A stretch of DNA of 64,000 bases from Calvatia gigantea (GCA_025093985.1 JACAAK010000005.1:496001-560000), one strand, 5' to 3'. Shown: positions 1 through 12,284, counted from the stretch's first letter. The notes: generated from the sequence alone by a model not told the origin. Numbers and translations: made by a program.

Positions 1-320
1 AGAAAAACTTGCGTATAGACACTCTGACCGTGTTGCACTTGTGGATTAACGAGCCACGTCGTAGTGGGAGGAGCCATGCCGTGGATGAGGAAAGCCCACA
101 GAAGGTTGTCCTTCTCAGCGACGAGTCCCTCCATGGCCCGAATGATGTAGCAGTCCTCGGACGTGGGCGACTTCTCGACGACGAAGCGTGGAGCTTCGAC
201 ACCCTGAGGGAGGCTGATGATACGCTTGGGCAACAAGGATTTATCTTCTCCTACACTCCTGCCGATGTAGCCTTGGGTGCCCCTACAGCTGATGATATAG
301 ATACCTGATTCAAGAGCCAT
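1..320 (-). CDS. Partial cospin-like beta-trefoil serine protease inhibitor (family I66), 5' end only
   Basis: An open frame of about 106 codons runs on the minus strand from an ATG at 318-320 to the window edge with no stop, so the 3' end lies outside. The protein starts MALESGIYII and has the repeating pattern of mushroom beta-trefoil protease inhibitors (cospin, LeSPI, CnSPI): a Tyr-Ile-Gly-Arg segment, then SLLPKRIISLPQGVEAP near residues 33-49, a segment like FVVEK, and a TTTWLV..PQVQHG segment near the end. Members of this small cytosolic family inhibit trypsin-like proteases and are thought to defend fruiting bodies against fungus-eating animals. No signal peptide is seen, which fits the family. 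The assignment rests on recalled family pattern, not on a search. A mycocypin-type trefoil inhibitor is the main alternative. Confidence 0.55.
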   Translation of the reverse strand, partial: MALESGIYIISCRGTQGYIGRSVGEDKSLLPKRIISLPQGVEAPRFVVEKSPTSEDCYIIRAMEGLVAEKDNLLWAFLIHGMAPPTTTWLVNPQVQHGQSVYTQVF

Positions 321-655
321 GATTAAGGGACGTAAGCTGAGAGTGCGCAGTTCGCTCTGCGCACGGCTTTATACCAGTTTGTGGAGTCACAAAGTCTTTC
401 GAGGGTGCATTCGATTTTATGTTACAAGACCCAAGTCCAGCCCAGTCTGCGAAATGCATCTGGGTATGAGCCACTATCTGGATGCATGGTGATGGCCAAG
501 TTCTCTCGTGAGGGGTTTGCGGTCATTATGCGTTTGTAGCAGGTCTGGGACTTAATACCTTTGAGAGCACCAATCCCGGTATGATGGAGTGGATTATCTG
601 GCGGTGGTAAGGGGGGCTGTAAAAATAGAAAGCTGGGATCTTCGTCAGAAATACT

Positions 656-1100
656 GTGTTGGCATTCCGTAAGTGTGCACTGAGCGGGAATCCACATGAC
701 TTGCATGGAAGCGTCAATCTCTGGCCTTCTAACGTTGAGGTCATAAATTACGACGCTTTGATGCAAACAGCCAAGCAACTGCAAGGCAAAGACTATCGAG
801 CCGTCTTTAGGTATGGGGACCTCGTGCCTTGGAGCGTTGTGGTGGAGGATGGTCATCTGGCGGATATCGTTGACTTGGGGTATGCGAGTTGGTTGGGGAC
901 AACTTTCCTTGCATGCTACATATCACCCTCGGTGATGGTGTAAGTATCTAGAATATTGGGATTATGCGAACCCTGTTGCATGCTATGACAGGTACCGGGC
1001 CCAGGATCTTTTTCTCAGTACCCCTGGTAGTGGACGGTATGAGCAAAAGCGCCGGGCATGGCAAGTTGTGAGTTTGTTCTATGGGAGTTGGGTGGGTTAA
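656..1100 (+). pseudogene. Degenerate aminoglycoside-phosphotransferase-like kinase (APH domain) remnant
   Basis: A 95-codon frame contains FRYGDLVPWSVVVEDGHL followed by IVDLGYASW. This is recognisable as the catalytic loop and Mg-binding segment of fungal APH-like kinases, which normally read HGDLxPxNIxVxDG and xxDWGxAGW. The loop His is Tyr, the Asn is Ser and the DWG Trp is Leu, so the enzyme is probably inactive. A continuation typical of the family, EYWDYA and then CYDRYRAQD, is found in another register from about 951 to 1,100 without a convincing intron between. The N-terminal lobe is not recognisable upstream. It probably represents a decayed member of the large agaric APH family. 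It converges with the POL1 3' end. Confidence 0.5.
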
Positions 1101-1249
1101 GGAGTGGATTTGCTCAAAGCATGGTATATCCAGTGGTATAATACAAACAGTTCGGACAGTAAGCTAGGAAGCGTCATTAAGATGTTTGCAGGATGACTCC
1201 TCAAAGCGAGAAAGCAGAAAAGCGGGGACTAACACCATAAGCAGGGATA

Positions 1250-4200
1250 TCATATCTTCATGAACGAGAATAAGCTCTTCAGTTCCACCCACCGGTGCCC
1301 ACACATATTCAGGTGCTTGTCAACACAGAGTGACAATCTCTCAAGGGCGGCAGAGTTATCCTTATTATTAACAATTGGCACCACAGCATCTGATAAAGGA
1401 TGGTGTCAAAAAAAATGGTGGCAGAAAGGTTTGGCAATACCACATACCTGAGGTTGTCGAACCGATCGCGGCCTTGATAGCTTTGTTACCATCGAAGAGG
1501 TAGGCGTAATAACGAAGTTGGTTATACACTTGTTTGTCCGTGTACTGGGAGAGAATACGAAATGAGCTTGTCTTCCGAACTATGGGGGTGACTCACCTCG
1601 AATGTGACGCCACCTTTACATCCTAGCTTCAGACACCTCCTTCCATAAACGCCCATCATCCTCGTTCTGTTCCGGCAAGTGGGGTCGTCACAGATAGTCC
1701 AACCCTCATAGTACTGCCCTATCACTTCGCGGATCTGGACTTCGAGCTGTGTCTCAAGACTGTCTATTGAGAAGGGTGCCTGGCAGCCAGGGCAGATGAA
1801 TCCCGTGGGTTGAACGATTGACCGCTAATGGCGGTGCTCAGAATGCGAGATAGGACAGCAAAATACGACTTACTTCACGGTCATGAAGCGGGGAGAAATT
1901 CAGCTGGCCTTTACAACTTCGGCATTGGATTAGGAAGGGTGTAACGTCTTTGAAGCGTTCTTGATCGGAGATCAGGGAATCGAGGGGTAAAAGCGCTTTC
2001 ACATCAGAGCCACCGGATGTTAAGCTCTTGAATCGTAATGGGTCGAAGCCTGGAGAAGACAGTGGAGTAAGTTTTTGCGTGTAAACGCATTATTTATGAG
2101 ACCTACCAAGGCATTCAGCCAACCTTGACCGGTCAGTACCTTCTATCGGCTCGCAAAGACGTTCGATAGGCGGTAGCACTTGCTGGGACAAGTAGAAATC
2201 GTAGTCTATACCAAATCAGATGCACGTAGCTCAACTCGTCCCCCCCAGAAAACTTACCAATCTTCAGCTCTCCATCTGCTTTTCTCACTTCGTCAGGATG
2301 TTTAGCTCGATCTGCTTGGGCAGTCTTCGGGCTATCCTCTCCCTCTTTGACACAGAATATATAGGGGATGACGTCGCCAGTACGCGCACTTCCTCCTCTT
2401 GTCTTCATGCGGAGCGCGACTTGCACATGGGGTTGATTTTTGGCATCGGGGTAATCTTCTGGGTTCTTACCCAAACGCTGAAACAGAATGGTATGTTAAT
2501 AGCAAATTGGGGAAATGGTGATGCGGACCTTAAAAATGATAAATTCTTCCAGCTTTATGGAACCACTCCGCACGTTCTGTCCAATTGTGGTTAGGTTTTC
2601 ATGGATATTCTCGACGACAATTTCAGTCGCCTCGCCAGACAAGATTTGTTCAAGAACATATCTTTCAAACGTGCATGAGAAGACGTTCTCTTGTGTAAAA
2701 AGCGGGTTCTTACTGTGAAACGTTCTTGGACAATGCGCAATACTCCCTGCGCTTCATATCCAAACCTTTAACCTCGGTCTTCGTCCGTCCACCATCCTCA
2801 ACCTTCAGCGCAGCGTATTTCTTCTTCTGCAACAGGAGTAGTCTTTGGAAGATGCTGTCCAAATCAATCTCGAGGAGTTTGTATCGATCATTGACGGCTT
2901 TTTTGAATATCGCCGAGGTCTTCAAAGCCTCTGAGAGTTCAGTCACGCCAGAATTGACGAATACCGAGTCCGTGTCACCGTAAACGACCTAACCCCACTC
3001 ACGTCAGTGCATGCCCTCGGTAGAGAAACCTGGACGCACATCCAAATTCAAGCTCTCCGCTAACTCCCTTGTGTGCGTCAAAATCTCACGACCCTTGTAT
3101 GTTGTGAGCGCCGCCAATGGTCGCGCATAAAATCTTGAGTATTCGAAGCCGAGACACCCGTACATACTGTTAGCCGTCAACTTCAACGCTTGCTGCTTGA
3201 TGTCATATTGCAACAGCTTTGCTTGTGATGCTGACTTGTCTTTCATGAGTGACTTGACCTGTCGACGCCGTTCGACAAGAGTGGCAATAAGTCGAGGAAG
3301 GACACCTTTCTCGGTCCCTGGGGGAGGTGGGTCAGGGATTTTCTCTTCACCGTTCTGGGGAAGATGTAATTAGCGCATGATCACCCAAAACTGACATAGA
3401 AACACACCTCGTCTACTTCGAATTGTTCAGTGGTTGTAAAATCGATGTTGTACTCCTGGATGATACTGGGATATAGCGAATTAAAGTCCATGACAAGTAT
3501 GTACTTGTCCCATAGACCACGTTTCGGCTCAAATACGAGACCACCCTTATACTTGTCTTTCTTCCCTTTCGTCTTCGGCGCGTCTGGATCGTCGTCGTCC
3601 TGTTTCACGACAGGCGCAGTTTTCTTGCCATATTGCTTGTCAGGAACGATGTACTTCAAGCGGTGGAATTCATGTAGCAGAATGTATTCGTTGCGCTCCG
3701 CACGCCCTCCATTGAGCGTCTTATTCCTATAAAGGAATAGATAAGCAGAAGGTGTGGCAAACAGAAGGAAAGGGTGTGTACCATGCATTACCGGCCAGGC
3801 CGGTCAACTGCTTCGTTAGAGGCAGGATCTGCACCTTGGCGGCGATAGCCATCTGGTAATGCGCATCGAGTTCACAATGTTGCACGAACTCCAACATACG
3901 ATTGGGAGCACTTAGACTTCCGTCAAGGTAGCTGGCGGTGTCTTCGGGGTCGATTTCTGGTCGTTCAAAATTCAGATGGGTCCTGCACATTTCTGTGAGA
4001 GACCAGGTCGTTGAGGAGATCATACTCTACGCTTTTTCAGCCGACAATACAAAATTGCTTGGTCACCAATAACAGACCTTGGCACCATCACTGGCAAGGT
4101 CACAAAGCATGCGACCGTTGAGGAATTTAATGTTGGTACCTTGTCTACCAATCAGCGGCCACTTGGAACGTCTGAATCGACCGAGGCGTGACCAATGCTT

Positions 4201-4586
4201 GACTTTCAGATCCTTCATGCGGTTTAATAGGATATCTAGCGAGACACCAAGGAATTCGTGGCCAACGATCACGTCAGGGTCCATCTTGTAGATTTCCTCT
4301 GCGGGCTGTAAGCGTCCCGCTTACAAAGATGTGGAGGGAAGCTCACGTATAAGTTGGTTGAGTACCATCGTCTCGTTGGCGACAGCAGACATAGCGCCCT
4401 TTCCGTTCGCCCTTGCCCGGGCTTCAAAATTGGGCGGAAACGTATCCAGCGGTCTGACGAATGTTTGAACCCGGCATGGTAACTTATCCGGTGGTGTCAG
4501 GTCATTGATTTGTACTGGCCAGACATAAGATGTGACAAGAACACGGAAAATTGCGCGTATACTTACGATTTTGCCATGTCCGACTA
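1250..4586 (-). pseudogene. POL1: DNA polymerase alpha catalytic subunit, copy D: 5'-truncated, complete C-terminus
   Basis: This is the leftmost of four partial copies of the catalytic subunit of the primase-polymerase complex (family B polymerase). It holds the middle and the whole C-terminus. Read right to left, exons at 4347-4514, 4078-4298 (exonuclease-like domain, DPDVIVGHEF), 3782-4026, 3408-3726 (motif [15 protein letters not shown]), 3040-3354 (motif [15 protein letters not shown]), 2714-2988 (motif C, YGDTDS), 2529-2661, 2258-2477, 2107-2205, 1874-2049, 1597-1824 (zinc-binding Cys pairs CPGC and CxxxxC), 1448-1544 and 1250-1389 join in phase through GT..AG introns of 48-58 bp. The last residues are CGHRWVELKSLFSFM plus two more, and the stop is TGA at 1250-1252. 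The 5' end breaks off in an exon (SSRTWQN) at the duplication junction at 4586. Without an N-terminus it cannot make full-length polymerase alone. Confidence 0.85.
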
Positions 4587-7076
4587 TATAAGACCTACCA
4601 AGGCATTCAGCCAACCTTGACCGGTCAGTACCTTCTATCGGCTCGCAAAGACGTTCGATAGGCGGTAGCACTTGCTGGGACAAGTAGAAATCGTAGTCTA
4701 TACCAAATCAGATGCACGTAGCTCAACTCGTCCCCCCCAGAAAACTTACCAATCTTCAGCTCTCCATCTGCTTTTCTCACTTCGTCAGGATGTTTAGCTC
4801 GATCTGCTTGGGCAGTCTTCGGGCTATCCTCTCCCTCTTTGACACAGAATATATAGGGGATGACGTCGCCAGTACGCGCACTTCCTCCTCTTGTCTTCAT
4901 GCGGAGCGCGACTTGCACATGGGGTTGATTTTTGGCATCGGGGTAATCTTCTGGGTTCTTACCCAAACGCTGAAACAGAATGGTATGTTAATAGCAAATT
5001 GGGGAAATGGTGATGCGGACCTTAAAAATGATAAATTCTTCCAGCTTTATGGAACCACTCCGCACGTTCTGTCCAATTGTGGTTAGGTTTTCATGGATAT
5101 TCTCGACGACAATTTCAGTCGCCTCGCCAGACAAGATTTGTTCAAGAACATATCTTTCAAACGTGCATGAGAAGACGTTCTCTTGTGTAAAAAGCGGGTT
5201 CTTACTGTGAAACGTTCTTGGACAATGCGCAATACTCCCTGCGCTTCATATCCAAACCTTTAACCTCGGTCTTCGTCCGTCCACCATCCTCAACCTTCAG
5301 CGCAGCGTATTTCTTCTTCTGCAACAGGAGTAATCTTTGGAAGATGCTGTCCAAATCAATCTCGAGGAGTTTGTATCGATCATTGACGGCTTTTTTGAAT
5401 ATCGCCGAGGTCTTCAAAGCCTCTGAGAGTTCAGTCACGCCAGAATTGACGAATACCGAGTCCGTGTCACCGTAAACGACCTAACCCCACTCACGTCAGT
5501 GCGTGCCCTCGGTAGAGAAACCTGGACGCACATCCAAATTCAAGCTCTCCGCTAACTCCCTTGTGTGCGTCAAAATCTCACGACCCTTGTATGTTGTGAG
5601 CGCCGCCAATGGTCGCGCATAAAATCTTGAGTATTCGAAGCCGAGACACCCGTACATACTGTTAGCCGTCAACTTCAACGCTTGCTGCTTGATGTCATAT
5701 TGCAGCAGCTTTGCTTGTGATGCTGACTTGTCTTTCATGAGTGACTTGACCTGTCGACGCCGTTCGACAAGAGTGGCAATAAGTCGAGGAAGGACACCTT
5801 TCTCGGTCCCTGGGGGAGGTGGGTCAGGGATTTTCTCTTCACCGTTCTGGGGAAGATGTAATTAGCGCATGATCACCCAAAACTGACATAGAAACACACC
5901 TCGTCTACTTCGAATTGTTCAGTGGTTGTAAAATCGATGTTGTACTCCTGGATGATACTGGGATATAGCGAATTAAAGTCCATGACAAGTATGTACTTGT
6001 CCCATAGACCACGTTTCGGCTCAAATACGAGACCACCCTTATACTTGTCTTTCTTCCCTTTCGTCTTCGGCGCGTCTGGATCGTCGTCGTCCTGTTTCAC
6101 GACAGGCGCAGTTTTCTTGCCATATTGCTTGTCAGGAACGATGTACTTCAAGCGGTGGAATTCATGTAGTAGAATGTATTCGTTGCGCTCCGCACGCCCT
6201 CCATTGAGCGTCTTATTCCTAAAGGAATAGATAAGCAGAAGGTGTGGCAAACAGAAGGATAGGGTCTGTACCATGCATTACCGGCCAAGCCGGTCAACTG
6301 CTTCGTTAGAGGCAGGATCTGCACCTTGGCAGCGATGGCCATTTGGTAATGTGCATCGAGTTCACAATGTTGCACGAACTCCAGCATACGATTCGGAGTA
6401 CTTAGACTTCCATCAAGGTAGCTGGCAGTATCATCGGGGTCGATTTCTGGCCGTTCAAAGTTCAGATGGGTCCTGCACATTTCCGTGAGGGACCAAGTTG
6501 TTGAGGAGATCATACTCTATGCTTTTTCAGCCGACAATACTGAATTTATTGATAATCCACAACAGACCTTGGCCCCATCACTGGCGAGGTCACAAAGCAT
6601 GCGACCGTTGAGGAATTTGATATTGGTACCTTGTCTACCAATGAGTGGCCACTTAGAACGTCTGAATCGACCGAGGCGCGACCAATGCTTGACTTTCAGA
6701 TCCTTCATGCGGTTTAACAGGATATCTAGCGAGACACCAAGGAATTCGTGGCCAACGATTACGTCAGGGTCCATCTTGTAGATTTCCTCTGCGGGCTGTA
6801 AGCGTCCCGCTTACAAAGATGTGGTAGGAAGCTCACGTATAAGTTGGTTGAGTACCATCGTCTCGTTGGTGACAGCAGACATAGCGCCCTTTCCGTTCGC
6901 CCTTGCCCGGGCTTCAAAATTGGGCGGAAACGTATCCAGCGGTCTGACGAATGTTTGAACCCGGCATGGTAACTTATCCGGTGGTGTCAGGTCATTGATT
7001 TGTACTGGCCAGACATAAGATGTGACAAGAACACGGAAAATTGCGCGTATACTTACGATTTTGCCATGTCCGACTA
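2099..7076. repeat. Tandem duplication in POL1, about 2.49 kb unit (2099-4586 and 4591-7076)
   Basis: The two units match at an offset of 2,492 bp (2,490 bp after a 2-bp indel near 3,730/6,220). Only scattered substitutions are seen, for example at 2853/5345, 3010/5502 and 3214/5706. The junction at 4586-4591 joins mid-exon sequence (cgacta) to intron sequence (agacctacc), with the bases tata between. No transposon sits at the boundary. Confidence 0.9.
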
Positions 7077-8134
7077 CTGGTACAAACAATTTCGCGCTTA
7101 TTTTCTTTGTGGTTTACGATGGAACGAACACTGAGACTCATAACAGTGAGCGGTGGCGTATCAGGGTCGGAATCCGAGACGGGGTTAATATCCTTTGGGT
7201 CCGAGACCGTCACTTCGAGTTTACACCAAGAGACCTGAAAGCGTAATGAGAACGAGATCAGACTGTTCGAGGATTGAGGACATACGCCCTTGTGGTCGAC
7301 AACGGGGTTCTTAATCTTTAGCCAGCAAGAACCCATAATTTTCCGCTTGAGCACCAGTAACTCGAATGCGTTTGTACTAGTGCCAAAAATCCGAGCAATA
7401 TTTGGACTCTCGGCTTTCGCAGGGATCTGAGGCTCTGAAACAATATTTCAAAACCCTGGGTCGAGGAGTAAGTCATCGAGGAACTCACCATTAAAACCAT
7501 AGACTACTTTCAGCCATTGCCTCTCCCGGCGAGGAACGTCTTTTTCCCCGAACGCATACTTCCGCTTCACAAACTTCGCCCTCCACGACTTGATCTCCAA
7601 TTCCTTCCTGATGAGCTCGAAATCAGCGTAGACATCTTGCAAAGTTGGCACAACGTCTGTATCGTAGAAATCTCCATCTTCATCTTGCTCAACGCGCCTT
7701 TCGCGCGGTAGGCAGAAGAGGTTACGTTGTAGATTTTCAACTGTGACACAACACGATACCCACGCGCCTGTCTTCTTGTCTTTCACCTTGCCGGTGAAAT
7801 AGATTTTGCCCTCCAGCTCTAGATAATCAATCCAGTAGAATTTGAAAGAGCCGTCCTTTTCGAGGGCTGAGATATCCGCGGAGTTCACGGCCGAATGCGA
7901 GGCACTGATAGGTCCGAGGGAGTCTTGGGACTCAACGTTCAACGAATCGTAAACGGATAACCACGTAGGTTTGGTATCTTCCTCTACCTTCACGGGTTTC
8001 ACGACAGACTTGCCCTTGGCAATGGCGGGTTTGAGTGTAACAGGTTCTGGCTCCTCCTTCACAATGGGTTTGGGCTTGTCAAAATCGGCTTCATCAATGT
8101 CCATAGGCTCATTAAAGTCAATATCGTCAAAAAC
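4591..8134 (-). pseudogene. POL1: DNA polymerase alpha catalytic subunit, copy C: internal fragment, both ends missing
   Basis: This copy runs from the acidic N-terminal region (FDDIDFNEPMDIDEADF) through the N-terminal domain, exonuclease-like domain, palm motifs A, B and C and thumb to RLAECLG, then stops in the following intron at 4591. The exon-intron pattern and sequence are almost those of copy D over 4591-7076; a 2-bp indel near 6220 and scattered substitutions separate them. At its 5' end, codons for FDDIDF are joined directly to palm-region sequence ([11 protein letters not shown] region) at 8133-8136, so translation into it from the right would be out of order. The exons themselves look intact. 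Motif C and motif A residues are conserved, so this is either a recent duplicate or an assembly product. Confidence 0.85.
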
Positions 8135-10133
8135 GTTCGACAAGAGTGGCAATAAGTCGAGGAAGGACACCTTTCTCGGTCCCTGGGGGAGGTGGGTCAG
8201 GGATTTTCTCTTCACCGTTCTGGGGAAGATGTAATTAGCGCATGATCACCCAAAACTGACATAGAAACACACCTCGTCTACTTCGAATTGTTCAGTGGTT
8301 GTAAAATCGATGTTGTACTCCTGGATGATACTGGGATATAGCGAATTAAAGTCCATGACAAGTATGTACTTGTCCCATAGACCACGTTTCGGCTCAAATA
8401 CGAGACCACCCTTATACTTGTCTTTCTTCCCTTTCGTCTTCGGCGCGTCTGGATCGTCGTCGTCCTGTTTCACGACAGGCGCAGTTTTCTTGCCATATTG
8501 CTTGTCAGGAACGATGTACTTCAAGCGGTGGAATTCATGTAGTAGAATGTATTCGTTGCGCTCCGCACGCCCTCCATTGAGCGTCTTATTCCTAAAGGAA
8601 TAGATAAGCAGAAGGTGTGGCAAACAGAAGGATAGGGTCTGTACCATGCATTACCGGCCAAGCCGGTCAACTGCTTCGTTAGAGGCAGGATCTGCACCTT
8701 GGCAGCGATGGCCATTTGGTAATGTGCATCGAGTTCACAATGTTGCACGAACTCCAGCATACGATTCGGAGTACTTAGACTTCCATCAAGGTAGCTGGCA
8801 GTATCATCGGGGTCGATTTCTGGCCGTTCAAAGTTCAGATGGGTCCTGCACATTTCCGTGAGGGACCAAGTTGTTGAGGAGATCATACTCTATGCTTTTT
8901 CAGCCGACAATACTGAATTTATTGATAATCCACAACAGACCTTGGCCCCATCACTGGCGAGGTCACAAAGCATGCGACCGTTGAGGAATTTGATATTGGT
9001 ACCTTGTCTACCAATGAGTGGCCACTTAGAACGTCTGAATCGACCGAGGCGCGACCAATGCTTGACTTTCAGATCCTTCATGCGGTTTAACAGGATATCT
9101 AGCGAGACACCAAGGAATTCGTGGCCAACGATTACGTCAGGGTCCATCTTGTAGATTTCCTCTGCGGGCTGTAAGCGTCCCGCTTACAAAGATGTGGTAG
9201 GAAGCTCACGTATAAGTTGGTTGAGTACCATCGTCTCGTTGGTGACAGCAGACATAGCGCCCTTTCCGTTCGCCCTTGCCCGGGCTTCAAAATTGGGCGG
9301 AAACGTATCCAGCGGTCGGACGAATGTTTGAACCCGGCATGGTAACTTATCCGGTGGTGTCAGGTCATCGATTTGTACTGGCCAGACATAAGTTGTGACG
9401 AGAACACGGAAAATTGCGCGTATACTTACGATTTTGCCATGTCCGACTACTGGTACAAACAATTTCGCGCTTATTTTCTTTGTGGTTTACGATAGAACGA
9501 ACACTGAGACTCATAACAGTGAGCGGTGGCGTATCAGGGTCGGAATCCGAGACGGGGTTAATATCCTTTGGGTCCGAGACCGTCACTTCGAGTTTACACC
9601 AAGAGACCTGAAAGCGTAATGAGAACGAGATCAGACTGTTCGAGGATTGAGGACATACGCCCTTGTGATCAACAACGGGGTTCTTAATCTTTAGCCAGCA
9701 AGAGCCCATAATTTTCCGCTTGAGCACCAGTAACTCGAATGCGTTTGTACTAGTGCCAAAAATCCGAGCAATATTTGGACTCTCGGCTTTCGCAGGGATC
9801 TGAGGCTCTGAAACAATATTTCAAAACCCTGGGTCGGGGAGTAAGTCATCGAGGAACTCACCATTAAAACCATAGACTACTTTCAGCCATTGCCTCTCCC
9901 GGCGAGGAACGTCCTTTTCCCCGAACGCATACTTCCGCTTCACAAACTTCGCCCTCCACGACTTGATCCCCAATTCCTTCCTGATGAGCTCGAAATCAGC
10001 GTAGACATCTTGCAAAGTTGGCACAACGTCTGTATCGTAGAAATCTCCATCTTCATCTTGTTCGACGCGCCTTTCGCGCGGTAGGCAGAAGAGGTTACGT
10101 TGTAGATTTTCAACTGTGACACAACACGATACC
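5763..10133. repeat. Second tandem duplication in POL1, 2,373-bp offset (5763-8134 and 8136-10133)
   Basis: Palm, exonuclease-like and N-terminal-domain sequences at 5763-7760 recur at 8136-10133 with a constant offset of 2,373 bp and very few differences. The junction at 8134/8135 fuses cgtcaaaaacg from the N-terminal coding region to gttcgacaagagtgg from the palm region, sharing only cg. It overlaps the other POL1 duplication, so the block formed in at least two steps. Confidence 0.9.
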
Positions 10134-10970
10134 GCGAAGAATCGACATCGGAACTGCTGTAAACATCGAGGTCTGCAAGTTGCTCGGCGGCAGGAGAGAC
10201 GGTGCCATCGTCGAGCCTCATCTTCTTTTTCGGACTAAAGTCGACATCGCTTGACGGAAGACTGCTTTCAGCGGGTCCATCGGATGAAAGATTGGCATAG
10301 GTGCTCCTTTTCCTATAAGATCCGAATTTCGATGGAGCAGGTGAGGAGTCGTTGCCGTCGTCGTCGGAGATATACTTAGGCACTGGCTTTCGTTTTCGGG
10401 ATTTTGACATTTCGACCTTTGCAGGTGCTTTATCCAGCTCCCCCAGAAGAGAAGCCATGAAGTCATTCTCCTGCTCTGCCGATACAGCGGGACGATATGC
10501 ACTGATTGAGGGCGCGGCAGGTGCTAGTGGTGACTTTGGTCTTGCCTTTGGTCTTGCCTTTGGTTTGCCAGATGTCTCCTGGGCCTTCTTTTTGACTATT
10601 TACCGTGTTAATTTAAAGAAAAAAAAACTGATCACGCGCTACGCACTTTTCTTGCTTGTACGAACTTCCTCCTCTAATTCCTCCATGGCTTCACCCATCC
10701 AATCATCCATGCCATTATCCATGTAGCCCTCTACACCATCTTCAACTACAAACTCATCCCTTTGTAACCTCCCTTTGACGATACTCTTGTATTCTTCTTC
10801 CGTCACTTCATCGTATATGGTCGGGTCCTCCTCCTGTGCTATTTTTTAGTAACCCAGTCAGGAGCGTGTCTCAACGCGTTGCTCACTTTCCAAATACGCT
10901 TTGCTCCTGCCCTAGCAAGTTTGTAAGCTTCGAGCGCACCAAGTTTGGCCTGAGGCCGCCGGTCAGACAT
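8135..10970 (-). pseudogene. POL1: DNA polymerase alpha catalytic subunit, copy B: N-terminus to palm motif A, with internal deletion
   Basis: Exon 1 starts with the ATG at 10968-10970 (MSDRRPQAKLGALEAYKLAR, the conserved basic N-terminus) and ends at a GTGAGC donor. The acidic region (FMASLLGELDKAPAKVE, KKKMRLDDG) follows. About 375 bp present in copy A (12,429-12,806) are missing at 10,133/10,134, which removes the FDDIDF to GAWVSCC segment and shifts the frame. Downstream exons (QDVYADFELIRKEL, the exonuclease-like domain, palm motif A) are nearly identical to copy C at a constant offset of 2,373 bp. The copy ends at 8135 just after [12 protein letters not shown] and part of the next exon. 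It is a broken gene as it stands. Confidence 0.85.
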
Positions 10971-11927
10971 CGACCGTTGGTGCTCGGGACGCGGAAATAA
11001 GAGAAAGACAAATCAGACCGACGATGGATGTAAACGTGGGACGTGAAGGCCTTATTAGGCGCTTGAAATTAACGTCACACAAATGTCGCGCTGACATGAA
11101 GCGGGACTTGACGGCCTGGTTGACCGTTGTTGCGCCGGGCGTTGGAACCTATAGCCTTCGGTCTGGTATATGACCCAATTCATGATATATTATAATATAA
11201 GTAGAGGTCTTTTTACTGCGGACGGTGCAGAAGGCCTCGCAAGGTCTGGGTATCGACGCGAACTTCGGGCATGAAATACCTTTTAGTGTACATTGCAATT
11301 ACCTGAATGCTTTTGCGCACTCCCAGACTTTCAGAAAAGGTGCATGAAGATACTTAATGAGGCACATCCCACAGAAAATTGTAAAGGCCTGCACTATAGG
11401 GTCTGGGCTGCAAGTTGGCATTTTCAAACACGTGATCATTTCAGACACCCCTCAATAAAATATTTCAGTGGTGTATCACACCCGCACCTTCGTGACTTGA
11501 ACAGCACTCGTGCGAGAACTGAAAATATTGAACCTTGACGAGGGTTGAGGATAACTGGGGCTTGCATCCGAAGAGAGTAGCAAACGCTCACCTGCTCACC
11601 CACGTTCGAAGTACGAATTTTCAAGAACAATGTGGGTCGAATGCGTTTGAGCATTACTCCGGGAATTGTGGGCACGGTTTGGGCAAGGTGGCAAATCAAG
11701 TGGTGGCTTCACTTTGCTCGTGTGTTGTTCCTGGACGTCTCCTGGATTTGGGACTTACACCCACATAAGGCCACCCCCGTCTTGAGTGGACATTGTTCCC
11801 CCTTTTCGCCGGAAACTGTGGCCAGGATATAAAAGTCATGGACTAGTGGTCTAACTGCCCAATCCTTCCTTCCTTAGTATCTGGAATCAGGTAAGTTAAT
11901 CGTAGTCAGCGTCGTTGGTCAAGCCTC
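10971..11927. other. Stretch without a recognisable gene between POL1 copy B and the F-box fragment
   Basis: Short open frames are present on both strands (for example 11,293-11,538 plus), but none has a recognisable domain or plausible splice partners. It presumably includes the upstream region of POL1 copy B. No transposon ends or strong repeats are seen. Confidence 0.5.
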
Positions 11928-12284
11928 ATGTTTCGTAGACGGCGGCACTTTCACCTTCCCTATCGAACAGCGGCTCAATTGCCACCCCAATATCCCGACC
12001 CCTTCCTGGCCGAGACGTTGGTTCTTCAGTTAACAAAAATTAGATCCCCACGCATGCATAAAGTTTTCAACTCCCCGGCTTTAAATTCCCCGCCAGAGAC
12101 TTTGTTGCTCATCTTCCAGTTCGCTTGTCCAGTCTTCGACTTTTCCGGGGCTGTTCGGAACTACGGGGTCGGCGGTGACAAGGACTCTCCGAGGCTGGGT
12201 GCACACTTCGTTCTTTCTTCCGTGTGCTCGTACTGGCGGCAGGTCATCTGGTCCGCACCCTGTTTGTGGACAAACATGTACTTA
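11928..12284 (+). pseudogene. F-box protein fragment, truncated by fusion to POL1
   Basis: The plus-strand frame starts at an ATG (11,928). About residue 45 onward it has the agaric F-box pattern: SPPETLLLIFQFACP, then LSSVCSYWRQVIWSAPCLWT. This is the same family as the F-box gene at 19,987. F-box proteins link substrates to SCF ubiquitin ligases through Skp1, and agaric genomes hold many. At 12,284 the frame passes straight into antisense POL1 sequence, so the leucine-rich C-terminal part is lost. The breakpoint has short matching sequence (F-box side tatcggaaatcagcg, POL1 side ctcgaaatcagcg). Confidence 0.7.

Noticed and set aside
9..308. Plus-strand open frame of 99 codons at the left edge
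   Set aside because: It is antisense to the protease-inhibitor frame, which has a recognisable protein pattern.
422..856. Minus-strand frame of 144 codons
   Set aside because: No family pattern, and the plus strand of the same stretch carries the kinase motif.
1259..1300. Apparent frameshift at the POL1 C-terminus
   Set aside because: A recheck of the bases gives CGHRWVELKSLFSFM in frame with a TGA stop; there is no frameshift.
4306..4324. A 19-bp mini-intron (gtaagcgggacgcttacag on the minus strand) in POL1, seen in three copies
   Set aside because: Removing it breaks the frame. A 48-bp intron from GTGAGC to CCCGCAG around it joins the exons in phase and gives the family sequence NQLI-QEIYKMDPD.
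7022..7246. Open frames opposite POL1 exons, repeated at 9,395-9,619
   Set aside because: They recur only because the POL1 exons are duplicated; they are shadows of the coding strand.
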